Part shown: piece by piece, positions 1-8,258 of the stretch | Layout: each line of letters opens with the position of its first letter | Numbering within the stretch: position 1 is the first letter of the stretch | NCBI GenBank assembly: GCA_003280135.1 | Contig: QCFW01000004.1 | Coordinates: 62,001-126,000 of the forward strand | Length of the DNA: 64,000 nucleotides | From: Prochlorococcus sp. AG-363-N16 | GTDB taxonomy: Bacteria > Cyanobacteriota > Cyanobacteriia > PCC-6307 > Cyanobiaceae | Reading direction: 5' to 3' | Notes under the pieces: model-generated | What the model saw: only the letters and a program-made list of their open reading frames with translations | Database searches by the model: none | Told to the model about the DNA's origin: nothing | Position numbers and translations under genes: made by a program

Positions 1-28
1 CAACGAATTAAAGCGCTCATAAAACCTT

Positions 29-163
29 TCATTGTTCTCCCATTGGAAAATTTAAAGAGTTATTCTCTTTAAATTCCATTCTTTGATTTGTATGAGAATA
101 GTTGTGAGTAAGGAGAGTAAAAGGAGACTCATAAACATTTACGTTTTCCTCTTGTGATGACAT
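29..163 (-). CDS. possible small protein, 44 aa
   Basis: This is an open frame of 44 codons, too short for the ORF track, starting ATG and beginning MSSQEENVNVYESP. It is polar, with no membrane segment and no motif that I recognise. The upstream sequence gives only a weak ribosome-binding signal. The same bases in the plus direction carry a 23-codon frame ending at base 72 that could be the tail of a gene entering from the left. At most one of the two is likely to be real, and I cannot decide between them. Confidence 0.22.
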   Translation of the reverse strand: MSSQEENVNVYESPFTLLTHNYSHTNQRMEFKENNSLNFPMGEQ

Positions 164-292
164 TAAAAAATCCCTACTGACACAAAAACTTTTAGCCAAC
201 AATTCTGCTAGCTAAGATATTAGTAATGAAATCATCTTTATTGAATCCCAGGTTGGTCCAAATCCTCTCCACTTCTCTTGAGATTCCCTGCT

Positions 293-802
293 ATGACTGA
301 CTCAAAACTACACTTTCGTGTCGGCAACGGATATGACATACATAGGTTAGTCCCTGGCAGGCCATTGATTATTGGTGGTGTAAACCTTGAGCATCCAGAG
401 GGTCTAGGGCTGCATGGGCATAGTGATGCTGATGTATTAGTACATGCCATTATCGACGCCCTTTTGGGAGCTCTTTCTTTGGGTGATATTGGTAAATATT
501 TCCCTCCTAATGACTCTCAATGGGAAAATGCAGATAGCCTAATCCTTTTAGAGAAAACTATGGAATTGATTACTAAAAGAGGTTGGAAAATAATAAACAT
601 TGATTCGGTAGTCGTTGCAGAACGTCCAAAATTAAAAAAGCATATTGACTTAATGCGTCAAAATATTGCTTCAAGGATAGGTATTGATTCAGATTGTATT
701 GGTGTGAAGGCTACTACGAATGAGCTACTTGGCCCTGAAGGACGTGAGGAAGGAATTAGCAGCCAAGCAGTGGTTCTTTTAGAAAGGATAAAAACAATAT
801 GA
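293..802 (+). CDS. ispF: 2-C-methyl-D-erythritol 2,4-cyclodiphosphate synthase
   Basis: IspF converts CDP-methylerythritol 2-phosphate to the 2,4-cyclodiphosphate in the MEP isoprenoid pathway, in the cytosol. The N-terminal metal-binding motif GYDIHRL and the second metal and substrate motif [17 protein letters not shown] are both present, as is the C-terminal [15 protein letters not shown]. The length (about 169 aa) is normal. The track ORF begins five codons upstream. I prefer ATG 293 (MTDSKLHF) because IspF proteins normally start about ten residues before the GYDIH motif. The next gene overlaps the stop by four bases (ATGA), so the two are probably co-translated. Confidence 0.96.
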   Translation: MTDSKLHFRVGNGYDIHRLVPGRPLIIGGVNLEHPEGLGLHGHSDADVLVHAIIDALLGALSLGDIGKYFPPNDSQWENADSLILLEKTMELITKRGWKIINIDSVVVAERPKLKKHIDLMRQNIASRIGIDSDCIGVKATTNELLGPEGREEGISSQAVVLLERIKTI

Positions 803-1245
803 AAACTCGTACTTTTATGGCAAGTTTCCTTCTATTAATTTCTCCATTATTGTTTTTTGCAATCACGTTCTTAGTTAAAGTTGATTCTGTGAAGGCTTCT
901 TTTATGAAAAATTCAATAACTCCAAGTTCTAGGATTGTAGAGTATTTACGTTTAAAGGTACCTGCTAAATATAGAAGTGAGTGGTTGATGGCAGAAGAAA
1001 AATCATGGTCGCCATGGTTGGCTCAAAAAGAAGGTTTTCTTGACAGACAACTCTTATGGGACAAAAAGAAAGAAGAAGCACTATTATTAATCTTTTGGAG
1101 CAATAAGGAGTACTGGAAGAAGATACCCCAATCAGAAATAGATGAAGTTCAATCCCTTTTTGAAAAGGTTGCACGAGAACTAACTCATAAAGATGTTGGC
1201 AATCCATTCCCTATAACATTTGAAGGAGAATTATTGCCTCAGTGA
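799..1245 (+). CDS. cyanobacterial secreted/anchored protein, TIGR03792-like
   Basis: This 148-aa protein has an N-terminal hydrophobic segment (about residues 7-27) that looks like a signal peptide or anchor. The small soluble domain that follows contains [20 protein letters not shown] and [12 protein letters not shown]. That layout resembles the ABM-like (antibiotic biosynthesis monooxygenase fold) proteins of cyanobacteria catalogued as TIGR03792, which have no assigned function. The start overlaps ispF by four bases and the stop overlaps the larB start (AGTGA), so the three genes form one tight unit. The family assignment is from memory of its motifs, not a search. Confidence 0.8.
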   Translation: MKTRTFMASFLLLISPLLFFAITFLVKVDSVKASFMKNSITPSSRIVEYLRLKVPAKYRSEWLMAEEKSWSPWLAQKEGFLDRQLLWDKKKEEALLLIFWSNKEYWKKIPQSEIDEVQSLFEKVARELTHKDVGNPFPITFEGELLPQ

Positions 1246-1907
1246 ATTACAAAGAGAACAGATTAGATTTTGAGAGAAGAGAAAGAATAGGTTTTGTTGA
1301 GGCTATATGGGGCGAACACAAAACACCTAAACAAATTATCGAAATTTTATCGAAATTTGAAGCTGCCGGACAATTTGCTTTAGTGACAAGAGTTGATTTA
1401 CCAAAATCCGAGAAAATATTAAGACGCTTTAAAGCCGCCAAGTACCATCAAGAAGCTTGTTGTATTTCATTTGGATCTCACCCTAAAGTTGATGAATCAA
1501 GGGGAAAAGTAATAATTTTAAGTGGTGGTACTAGTGATTTGCCTGTAGCTGCAGAAGCCGAGCTCGCTTTGCGAGTGCATGGAGTTCAGGCAGATACTTT
1601 ATTTGATGTAGGAGTTGCAGGATTGCATAGAGTTTTAAATAATCTTGAAAGAATTCAAAAAGCAGACATTGTTATTGCTTGCGCAGGAATGGAAGGAGCT
1701 TTGCCAACAGTTTTGGGAGGGTTGATACCTCAACCAATTATAGGAGTTCCAGTTTCAGTTGGTTATGGAGTTAGTAGTGACGGAAGAGTTGCAATGGAGT
1801 GCATGCTTGCTAGTTGTGCACCTGGATTAATGGTTGTAAACATTGATAATGGATATGGAGCCGCAATGGCAGCTTTAAGGATTATTAGATTAAAAAGTAA
1901 AGGTTAG
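1242..1907 (+). CDS. larB: LarB-type pyridinium-3,5-biscarboxylate mononucleotide synthase
   Basis: The C-terminal two thirds is a PurE/AIR-carboxylase-like domain, with VIILSGGTSDLPVAAEAEL and the run VIACAGMEGALPTVLGGLIP. This is the hallmark of LarB, which carboxylates and hydrolyses nicotinic acid adenine dinucleotide to begin synthesis of the nickel-pincer nucleotide cofactor. The N-terminal segment carries the family motif FVEAIWGEHKT. The GTG start at 1242 overlaps the upstream stop. At 221 aa it is close to the usual length. No larC or larE partner lies nearby, so which enzyme uses the product is unknown from this window. The older annotation was 'NCAIR mutase-related protein'. Confidence 0.9.
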   Translation: MNYKENRLDFERRERIGFVEAIWGEHKTPKQIIEILSKFEAAGQFALVTRVDLPKSEKILRRFKAAKYHQEACCISFGSHPKVDESRGKVIILSGGTSDLPVAAEAELALRVHGVQADTLFDVGVAGLHRVLNNLERIQKADIVIACAGMEGALPTVLGGLIPQPIIGVPVSVGYGVSSDGRVAMECMLASCAPGLMVVNIDNGYGAAMAALRIIRLKSKG

Positions 1908-1936
1908 TTTTCGCTGATTAATGATTTGGTTATTTC

Positions 1937-2081
1937 TTAGAAATTGTCCTTTTTAGCATTTATTTCCAACATGGTTTCCACCCAGAGTTTCATAGATCTA
2001 GGGAGTCGCTCTTCTTCGTATCTAATAATAGCTTCCATTAAAACAGGAGTATTAACCCAAAAAACTGAACGACCACTCATA
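1937..2081 (-). pseudogene. small frameshifted coding remnant (or sequencing indel)
   Basis: Read on the minus strand, ATG 2081 opens MSGRSVFWVNTPV and soon reaches a stop. The neighbouring frame continues as MEAIIRYEEERLPRSMKLW and ends at 1937. Removing one base from the homopolymer of five A's (plus strand) joins the two into a single 47-aa polar protein. That suggests a real or technical frameshift. A 33-aa ORF starting at base 2038 could also be translated by itself. I do not recognise the protein. It lies in the 517-base space between larB and thiS. Confidence 0.35.
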
Positions 2082-2148
2082 TTTTTTATAGATTATTGAT
2101 TTTAAAGTGGTTTATAAATCGGCCAAATGCAAGTGGGAGGAAAAAGAA

Positions 2149-2319
2149 TCAATCGTCTTTGTCACATTTGGTACCTAACCAAGCAAGCTCTGTCCCATTA
2201 CTTTGTGATTCTACATCAAGTAATTTGCTTACAAGTTCAGAAAGGTCTTTTTGAGCTAATTCGCCATTGCTCTCCCACTTCATAGAGCGTGGCTCAGGTT
2301 GTTTAGAAGGTGAGGACAC
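2149..2319 (-). CDS. small conserved-looking protein, 56 aa
   Basis: This GTG-start frame is absent from the ORF track because of its length. It encodes an acidic soluble peptide containing RSMKWESNGELAQKDLSELV and ending LGTKCDKDD. The codon use and the absence of stops fit a gene. No convincing Shine-Dalgarno sequence precedes it, which is common in picocyanobacteria. There is no membrane segment and no known domain. The rest of the larB-thiS interval (about 2082-2148 and 2320-2424) holds nothing I can identify. Confidence 0.5.
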   Translation of the reverse strand: MSSPSKQPEPRSMKWESNGELAQKDLSELVSKLLDVESQSNGTELAWLGTKCDKDD

Positions 2320-2424
2320 TTATGGTGTAGTAATTTGTCAATACAACCTAATTGTGTTGAAGCTCTGATTTGAGAAATATTGCGAGAAATTAGCGAAAGA
2401 AATTATAAAGATTTCTTTTTTTTA

Positions 2425-2634
2425 TCATCCTCCGCCAACAATTGTCACTATTTCAATCACGTCACCCTCGTGAACAGCCTGGGATGACCATTCTTTTCTA
2501 TTAATAATTTTCCCATTGAATTCCACTACAACACCTTGAGGATGATGACTTAATTGACTCAAGATCATTTCCAAAGTTGTTGAGCCTATCTCTGCTTTAA
2601 AAATTTTGACTTCTCCATTAATAGTTAGGTTCAT
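2425..2634 (-). CDS. thiS: sulfur carrier protein ThiS
   Basis: This 69-aa ubiquitin-fold protein ends in Gly-Gly-Gly, the C-terminus that is adenylated and thiocarboxylated to donate sulfur to the thiazole moiety of thiamine. The core VVVEFNGKIINRKEW and VHEGDVIEIVTIVGGG match the family. Its start overlaps the stop of thiE by four bases (2631-2634), so the two thiamine genes are co-translated. One residue odd for the family is the third terminal glycine. Confidence 0.92.
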   Translation of the reverse strand: MNLTINGEVKIFKAEIGSTTLEMILSQLSHHPQGVVVEFNGKIINRKEWSSQAVHEGDVIEIVTIVGGG

Positions 2635-3668
2635 TTTAAGCAGTTTAATAATTTCCTAGATGCAGTTGCAGCATCATTGGAATTGATAATTGCATTGATT
2701 ACAGCAATGCGTTGGCTACCATGTTCTATTACCTTCGAACTGTTGAGATCATCAATACCTCCAATGGCGAAAACAGGTAGCTGAATTGTACTTGATACCT
2801 GCTTTAAAATTTTCAAACCCAGTGGAGTGATATGAGGTTTTGATTTGCTGTTAAAGATTGGCCCTAAGCCTATGTAATCCCACCCCTCTTGTTGAGCCTT
2901 TTGAGCCTGATCCAAGGAGTGGGTGCTTATTCCAAGAATTTTCTCGTCTCCCAGAAGTCTTTTAGCATCATTGAAAGAAAAGTCTTCTTGACCTAAGTGA
3001 ACCCCATCGGCATTAACAGCAAGTGCAATATCAATTCGGTCGTTAATTATTAAAAGAGAATTATATTTTTTACAAATAGCAGCTAATTCTTTTGCTTGAG
3101 AAAGTTTAGTTAGGTCATTTTCTTCTTTGGATCTGTATTGGATCATTTTTACCCCTTCTTTTAGAGCAGAAGAAACAATGTTAAGTAAATTGGTATGAGT
3201 ATCTGTTATAAGACAAAGCTTGGTTGCTTCAAGTATGACTAAACGTCTATTTTTATCAGACGATTTTAAAATTTCCTTTTCTATTTCGTAAACCCCGTAA
3301 CGGATTTCAGCTGAAACCATTGCTAATTCTTGATTAGACTCCCTTGAAAATTCTTCTATCACTCTTAGAGCCTCTTGAGCACGAGCACAATTTGCAAATA
3401 CAATATCTAAAGGATTAGCCCGATTGTTTTGACTGGGATGACTTAATTGAGTTGCTGGATCTTCTTTGGTAGACCTTGTTCTCTTATAGCTCTCTTTGTG
3501 TTGTTTTCCGAGTTGATGTCTAAAGTCCTTTAAAGTTATTACTAAATCTTTTCGAACTAAGCCAAATCTGCACCAATCTTCAATAACTCTGAGCCCTTCC
3601 CTTGCTCTATCAAGATTGGCATCTATGACCTTTGCTACATGATGATCAGTATTAGGGGTGACAGACAT
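2631..3668 (-). CDS. thiE: thiamine-phosphate synthase with N-terminal extension
   Basis: ThiE joins HMP-pyrophosphate to thiazole phosphate to give thiamine monophosphate. The catalytic TIM barrel occupies about residues 150-345, with MIQYRSKEENDLTKLSQAKE, DGVHLGQEDF and the phosphate-binding VFAIGGIDDLNSS. About 145 residues precede it (ANLDRAREGLRVIEDWCRFG), a helical domain that is characteristic of cyanobacterial ThiE and absent from the roughly 210-aa E. coli enzyme. Its role is not established. The gene is coupled to thiS downstream. Confidence 0.93.
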   Translation of the reverse strand: MSVTPNTDHHVAKVIDANLDRAREGLRVIEDWCRFGLVRKDLVITLKDFRHQLGKQHKESYKRTRSTKEDPATQLSHPSQNNRANPLDIVFANCARAQEALRVIEEFSRESNQELAMVSAEIRYGVYEIEKEILKSSDKNRRLVILEATKLCLITDTHTNLLNIVSSALKEGVKMIQYRSKEENDLTKLSQAKELAAICKKYNSLLIINDRIDIALAVNADGVHLGQEDFSFNDAKRLLGDEKILGISTHSLDQAQKAQQEGWDYIGLGPIFNSKSKPHITPLGLKILKQVSSTIQLPVFAIGGIDDLNSSKVIEHGSQRIAVINAIINSNDAATASRKLLNCLK

Positions 3669-3738
3669 TTATTTCGTGCAAATCTGGGTAGAATTAAGTA
3701 ATCTCCCTTTTATGGAGAACAGTAATTTAGGAGACACG

Positions 3739-3822
3739 ATGAATGTGCTCATTTGGGGAGTTTTCTTGTTGGGTGGAATAGGTTTTTTTGTCGTTTGGGG
3801 ACTGTCAAATGCTTATCCTTAA
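3739..3822 (+). CDS. 27-aa single-span membrane protein
   Basis: This micro-ORF begins ATG seven bases after a strong Shine-Dalgarno sequence (TTTAGGAGACACG) and encodes MNVLIWGVFLLGGIGFFVVW followed by GLSNAYP. It is essentially one transmembrane helix with a short polar tail. It lies alone between thiE and ribF, which are both on the other strand. The size and composition resemble the tiny subunits of photosystem or cytochrome b6f complexes, but I do not match it to PetL, PetM, PetN, PsbM or PsaM, so I give no name. Confidence 0.65.
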   Translation: MNVLIWGVFLLGGIGFFVVWGLSNAYP

Positions 3823-3832
3823 TTTATTAAAG

Positions 3833-4801
3833 TTATAACTCATTTAATATTTTTTTAGCTAAATCTGCATCAAAGCAAATTTGTTGCGTTAACTCTTCAA
3901 GGCTTTTAAATTTTTTTTGCTCTCTAAGTTTTTTTATAGGCTCAATGATGAGCTCCTCTCCTTTAAGGTCTATTGTTTCATTAATTAAATGTACCTCTAT
4001 TGCGGAGGGAGAAGTCGGATCAATAGTTGGTTGAGGTCCTAAATTCATAACAGCTGGGAATAGCTTTTCTTCAGTAGTTCTTTTGGCCCACGCTGCATAG
4101 ACGCCAATAGCTGGAAGGAATTTTCTACCATTTATTTGAAGATTTGCAGTTGGCCAGCCTATTTTGCTCCCTAGACCTTTCCCAGTAGTTACTACACCTC
4201 GAAAGTTATAGGGCCTTCCAAGTAGAGACTTGGTGGTTTCTAAGTCACTTCGCTTGAGAGATTCTCTAATACGACTGCTGCTTACTCTGCCATGGTCATC
4301 TTTAAGGATTGGGACGATTGAAATATCTATTCCTTCTTGCTTACAGAGATCCTTCAATGTAGAGGAATCTCCTTTTCGATCTTTTCCAAATCGAAAGTTC
4401 TCGCCAATAGCTATTTTTTCGGCTTGAAGTTGTTTTACAAGAATTTGATGAAAGAACTCTTCAGCAGAAAGACCAGCTAAAGCATTGTCAAATGGAACAA
4501 GCACTAATTGCTTAATACCTAAAGGTTCTAATAGAAGGGCTTTTTCCTGAGGTAAATCAAGTCTTAGACGTGATTCACCATAAAGAACTTCTCTTGGGTG
4601 AGGCCAGAAACTCACTATGGTTGGAACTCCATTTTGATGGTCTGTAATTTGTTTAATTACTTCTTTATGACCTGCATGAAGACCATCAAAACTACCTAGA
4701 GCCAAGGCTGTAGGTAGTTTTGCTTGTGTAGGAGAAGAAAGAGGAATCAAGAAAAAACGTGCAAAAATCTCGCTTAGGTGGCAAGTTTGAGATACAGCCA
4801 A
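3833..4801 (-). CDS. ribF: bifunctional riboflavin kinase/FMN adenylyltransferase
   Basis: RibF makes FMN and FAD from riboflavin. The N-terminal adenylyltransferase half shows GSFDGLHAGHKEVI and IGENFRFGKDRKGD. The C-terminal flavokinase half shows GKGLGSKIGWPTANLQING and the beta-barrel NLGPQPTID. The ATG at 4801 adds an unusual 17-residue leader and would leave only ten bases to the divergent neighbour. A TTG at 4750 (giving LIPLSSPTQ) would fit the family length better, so the start is uncertain. Confidence 0.94.
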   Translation of the reverse strand: MAVSQTCHLSEIFARFFLIPLSSPTQAKLPTALALGSFDGLHAGHKEVIKQITDHQNGVPTIVSFWPHPREVLYGESRLRLDLPQEKALLLEPLGIKQLVLVPFDNALAGLSAEEFFHQILVKQLQAEKIAIGENFRFGKDRKGDSSTLKDLCKQEGIDISIVPILKDDHGRVSSSRIRESLKRSDLETTKSLLGRPYNFRGVVTTGKGLGSKIGWPTANLQINGRKFLPAIGVYAAWAKRTTEEKLFPAVMNLGPQPTIDPTSPSAIEVHLINETIDLKGEELIIEPIKKLREQKKFKSLEELTQQICFDADLAKKILNEL

Positions 4802-4811
4802 ATATATCCTG

Positions 4812-5384
4812 ATGGCAGATCAAATTGATTTCCGTTTGCTTTCTTTAGGAATGCGCAGAATGGGATGGATTCGTTTTTGGATTCAGACAACACTTGGAGT
4901 AATTTCTGCAGGGATATTACTTTTTTATAATGTTGGAGGAAATGTAGGAAAAGGATCCTTAAAGGCAGCTGGACTCTCATCAGGTTTATCAATTACAACT
5001 TTAAGTTTTTTTATCCTTCTTTATAGCCTTTGGCAAGGCTGGTTAATTGTTCAAAAAGGTAGAGCACTTAATAGTTCCGTTAGACCAACTAGAGGAGAAA
5101 CCAGTAGGTTATTAAAAAGAGGTGTACTTATAGATTTAATAGGGCTAGTTTTTTCAGTGATTGGCTATCAAGCTTTGGCTGGAGCATTAACAGTGCAAGC
5201 CGCTTCTCAAGTTTCAGGCTTCTTCGGAAGTCCTATGGTTGGATCTTCAAATGTAATGCCTACATTTCCCATTACGTCTATTGAAATGCTTTCAGTCCTA
5301 AGCAATACCCAAGTACTGATGGCTCATTTGATAGGGCTGATTTTTTCTCTTTGGCTACTTCAGAGAATCTATAGATCTAATTAG
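4812..5384 (+). CDS. DUF3611 membrane protein
   Basis: This 190-aa protein begins with a short polar stretch and then a conserved [20 protein letters not shown]. It has about four transmembrane segments (roughly residues 25-45, 55-80, 110-135 and 165-185). The pattern is that of the DUF3611 family found in cyanobacteria and plastid-bearing eukaryotes, with no agreed function. It ends inside the last codons of surE, which converges on it (4-base overlap), and lies ten bases from the ribF start. Confidence 0.85.
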   Translation: MADQIDFRLLSLGMRRMGWIRFWIQTTLGVISAGILLFYNVGGNVGKGSLKAAGLSSGLSITTLSFFILLYSLWQGWLIVQKGRALNSSVRPTRGETSRLLKRGVLIDLIGLVFSVIGYQALAGALTVQAASQVSGFFGSPMVGSSNVMPTFPITSIEMLSVLSNTQVLMAHLIGLIFSLWLLQRIYRSN

Positions 5385-6175
5385 TTTTGTATGAGCTTAG
5401 GAAGTTTAGAAATTTTTCCTCTCCAAAAAAGATCAGGTTGTATGGGCGTTATAGAAGCAGATTTTGTATAGATTTGAGCAACGTCACTAGGCCAATTTTT
5501 AGGACCATCTCCTGCTGAATCAAGGTCTTTTACAGCTTCACCTGCCATCCAGTAATAGACATTACCTCTTGGATCTAATCGTTTGCTGAATTGTTCTTCA
5601 TATTGACGTATTGAAAGTCTGGTCCATTGCAAATTACCCATTTCCTTAGGATCACAAGGGGGTACATTTAAGTTTAAAAGCAACTCGTTGGGCCAATCGC
5701 TAACTAAAGCATTTTCTGCTATTTCTAAAGTGAGTTTGCTTGCATAGGCGAATTTGCGGTATTGGAAACTTGTAATACTTGATGCAATAGAAGGAATACC
5801 CGCAAGAGTTCCTTCAAGTGCTGCTGCCACAGTCCCAGAACAAAAGATGTCAGTGCCTAGGTTTGGACCGTGATTAATACCTGATAAAACCAGATCAGGC
5901 TTTGTATCTAGTATTTCGTTCAAGGCTAGCTTTATGCAATCAGCAGGCGTTCCATTGCAACCCCATGCTTCTACACCATCTTTGAATAGTTCATTTGCTT
6001 TCTCTGCTCTAATAGGAGCATGCAATGTTAAACCATGACCAGTTGCAGACCTTTCTTGGTCAGGGCATACAACAGTTACTTTATGACCACGATTTTTTGC
6101 AGTTGCAGCTAATGTTCTTATCCCTTCAGCAAAAACTCCATCATCATTACTAATTAGAATATTTAAAGGTTTCAT
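5381..6175 (-). CDS. surE: 5'/3'-nucleotidase SurE
   Basis: SurE dephosphorylates nucleoside 5'- and 3'-monophosphates with a divalent metal. The N-terminal metal ligands sit in [18 protein letters not shown]. The conserved [20 protein letters not shown] block and the [11 protein letters not shown] motif are intact. The length of 264 aa is typical. It converges with the DUF3611 gene, overlapping it by four bases, and is divergent from pheS with 71 bases between the starts. Confidence 0.96.
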   Translation of the reverse strand: MKPLNILISNDDGVFAEGIRTLAATAKNRGHKVTVVCPDQERSATGHGLTLHAPIRAEKANELFKDGVEAWGCNGTPADCIKLALNEILDTKPDLVLSGINHGPNLGTDIFCSGTVAAALEGTLAGIPSIASSITSFQYRKFAYASKLTLEIAENALVSDWPNELLLNLNVPPCDPKEMGNLQWTRLSIRQYEEQFSKRLDPRGNVYYWMAGEAVKDLDSAGDGPKNWPSDVAQIYTKSASITPIQPDLFWRGKISKLPKLIQN

Positions 6176-6246
6176 TAATTCAAAAAGCTTTTCAGTGAAG
6201 ATGGGACCTATAACTGTTTAGAGTTTGTATACAAAACCTTTTTGCC

Positions 6247-7254
6247 GTGGGTCTAACAGTATCTCTTAAACAGCTTACTGATGAACTTGATCAGTTAGAG
6301 CAAAAAGCAGTAAAAGATGTTCAGGCTGCTCTTAATGAAGAAGCCCTTGAAAAATTAAGAATTTCATTGCTAGGCAAAAAAGGTCGATTATCAAAAGTGC
6401 TTGGTTCAATGGCAAATTTAACAAGCTCTGAACGCCCATTAGTTGGTCAAAGGGCCAATGTTTTAAAGAATCAGCTTCAGCAACTATTTGATAATCGCTT
6501 AAGAAGTATAAAAAACAAAGCTTTAGAGGCTTCTATAGCTAAAGAAACTATAGATGTAACTATTCCTCCAACTGGTTTCCCTTTTGGAAATAGACATCCT
6601 TTAATTACTACTACTGAGCAAATAATTGATTTATTTTGCGGCTTAGGTTATGAAGTAAAAGAAGGACCTGAAATAGAGAATGATTTTTATAACTTCGCAG
6701 CTTTAAATATTCCTGAAGAACATCCAGCAAGAGACATGCAAGATACTTTCTATCTAAGAAACAACTTGTTACTGAGAACTCATACATCGCCCGTCCAAAT
6801 AAGGTCTTTAGAACAAATGAAGCCTCCAGTAAGGATTGTTGCTCCAGGAAGGGTTTACCGTCGCGATGCTGTAGATGCTACTCATTCGCCTGTTTTTAAT
6901 CAGGTGGAAGTTTTAGCAATTGATGAAGGTTTGGATTTTAGTCATTTAAGAGGGACAGTTATGGCTTTTTTAAAATCTTTCTTTGGAGATCTACCAGTAC
7001 GTTTTAGAGCAAGTTATTTCCCCTTTACGGAGCCATCTGCAGAAGTAGATGTTCAATGGAAAGGACGTTGGCTTGAAGTTATGGGTTGTGGAATGGTTGA
7101 TCCTGCAGTGTTAGAAGAACTAGGAATTGATTCTGAGCGATGGACAGGTTTTGCTGCAGGCCTTGGAGTTGAACGGTTTTGTATGGTAAGACATGGTATT
7201 GATGATATTAGAAAGCTTTATACAAGTGACTTCCGATTTCTTGAACAGTTTTAA
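6247..7254 (+). CDS. pheS: phenylalanyl-tRNA synthetase alpha subunit
   Basis: PheS is the catalytic subunit of the class II (alpha-beta)2 PheRS. Residues 1-90 form the N-terminal coiled-coil arm. The catalytic core then shows [35 protein letters not shown] and [14 protein letters not shown], motif 2 around [20 protein letters not shown], and motif 3 at [20 protein letters not shown]. The start is GTG. pheT is not adjacent, as is usual in cyanobacteria. The length of 335 aa is normal. Confidence 0.97.
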   Translation: MGLTVSLKQLTDELDQLEQKAVKDVQAALNEEALEKLRISLLGKKGRLSKVLGSMANLTSSERPLVGQRANVLKNQLQQLFDNRLRSIKNKALEASIAKETIDVTIPPTGFPFGNRHPLITTTEQIIDLFCGLGYEVKEGPEIENDFYNFAALNIPEEHPARDMQDTFYLRNNLLLRTHTSPVQIRSLEQMKPPVRIVAPGRVYRRDAVDATHSPVFNQVEVLAIDEGLDFSHLRGTVMAFLKSFFGDLPVRFRASYFPFTEPSAEVDVQWKGRWLEVMGCGMVDPAVLEELGIDSERWTGFAAGLGVERFCMVRHGIDDIRKLYTSDFRFLEQF

Positions 7255-7338
7255 TTTTAGCTTTTGTTTATTTTTTGTAAATATGAAAAAAATCATTCAA
7301 TGAATTAATATGGCTTTGATGTTTTTCTGTATCGATCG

Positions 7339-8250
7339 GTGCCCCGGTTAGGACTGATCGTTAATGATGGCAAAGAACTTGCTGTTAATAGTGCTTTAAC
7401 GATTCAGAAAAGACTAGAGAAAGCAGGTTATGAGGTGGTGCGTGCAAGCAGCTCAGGAGGAATGGTTGGCTTCGCAAACCCTGATCAACACATGAGGACA
7501 CATGGATACAAGTCTTGTGTGCCGGATGGATTTGACTCATCAATGTCTCTAGCAATAGTTCTGGGAGGGGATGGCACAGTACTCTCTGCGGCTCGCCAGA
7601 CCGCACCAGTTCAAGTCCCAATACTTACAATTAATACTGGACATTTAGGCTTTCTTGCTGAAGCCTATTTGTCTGATGTTGACATAGCTTTAGAGAAAAT
7701 CATCTCTTGCACCTGGGATATTGAATTAAGGACAAGCCTTGTGGTTAGTGTTATGAGAGGTGATCAGAGACGTTGGGAGACTCTTTGCTTGAATGAAATG
7801 GCTTTACATAGAGAACCTCTTACAAGTATGTGTCACTTTGAGATATCTATTGGTCGTCATGCTCCAGTAGATATTTCAGCTGATGGCGTTATCCTTTCCA
7901 CACCTACTGGATCAACTGCTTACTCTTTAAGTGCAGGCGGTCCCGTAATAACACCAGATTGCCCTGTTCTTCAATTAACACCTATAGCTCCTCACTCTTT
8001 AGCTTCTAGAGCACTTGTTTTTAGTGATTTAGAACCTGTAACTATTTTCCCTGCAACCCCTGAAAGATTAATGATGGTAGTTGATGGAACAGCAGGTTGT
8101 TATGTTTGGCCTGAAGATAGAGTTTTGATTCGTAAAAGTGATCATCCAGTTAAATTTATACGTTTATCAGATCATGAATTTTTTCAAGTATTGCGTAAAA
8201 AACTAGGGTGGGGATTACCTCATGTAGCAAAACCAGAAAAGTCTAATTAA
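7339..8250 (+). CDS. nadK: NAD kinase
   Basis: NadK phosphorylates NAD to NADP. The signature [12 protein letters not shown], the [10 protein letters not shown] strand and the glycine-rich [20 protein letters not shown] are all present. The start is GTG at 7339. An insertion near residues 35-60 with a serine- and glycine-rich stretch is seen in cyanobacterial paralogues. Cyanobacteria usually carry two NAD kinases, and I cannot tell which of them this is. The gene ends eight bases before the convergent cobL. Confidence 0.94.
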   Translation: MPRLGLIVNDGKELAVNSALTIQKRLEKAGYEVVRASSSGGMVGFANPDQHMRTHGYKSCVPDGFDSSMSLAIVLGGDGTVLSAARQTAPVQVPILTINTGHLGFLAEAYLSDVDIALEKIISCTWDIELRTSLVVSVMRGDQRRWETLCLNEMALHREPLTSMCHFEISIGRHAPVDISADGVILSTPTGSTAYSLSAGGPVITPDCPVLQLTPIAPHSLASRALVFSDLEPVTIFPATPERLMMVVDGTAGCYVWPEDRVLIRKSDHPVKFIRLSDHEFFQVLRKKLGWGLPHVAKPEKSN

Positions 8251-8258
8251 TAAAATTT

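Noticed and set aside
1-72. Plus-strand open frame running off the left edge (QRIKALIKPFIVLPLENLKS, stop at 72)
   Set aside because: Only 23 codons, no recognisable C-terminus, and it overlaps a competing minus-strand frame. Could be the tail of an upstream gene, but not supportable.
2425-3668. TPP riboswitch near thiS-thiE
   Set aside because: No THI-box-like conserved motif was evident upstream of thiE (3669-3738); the short space is taken by another small gene.
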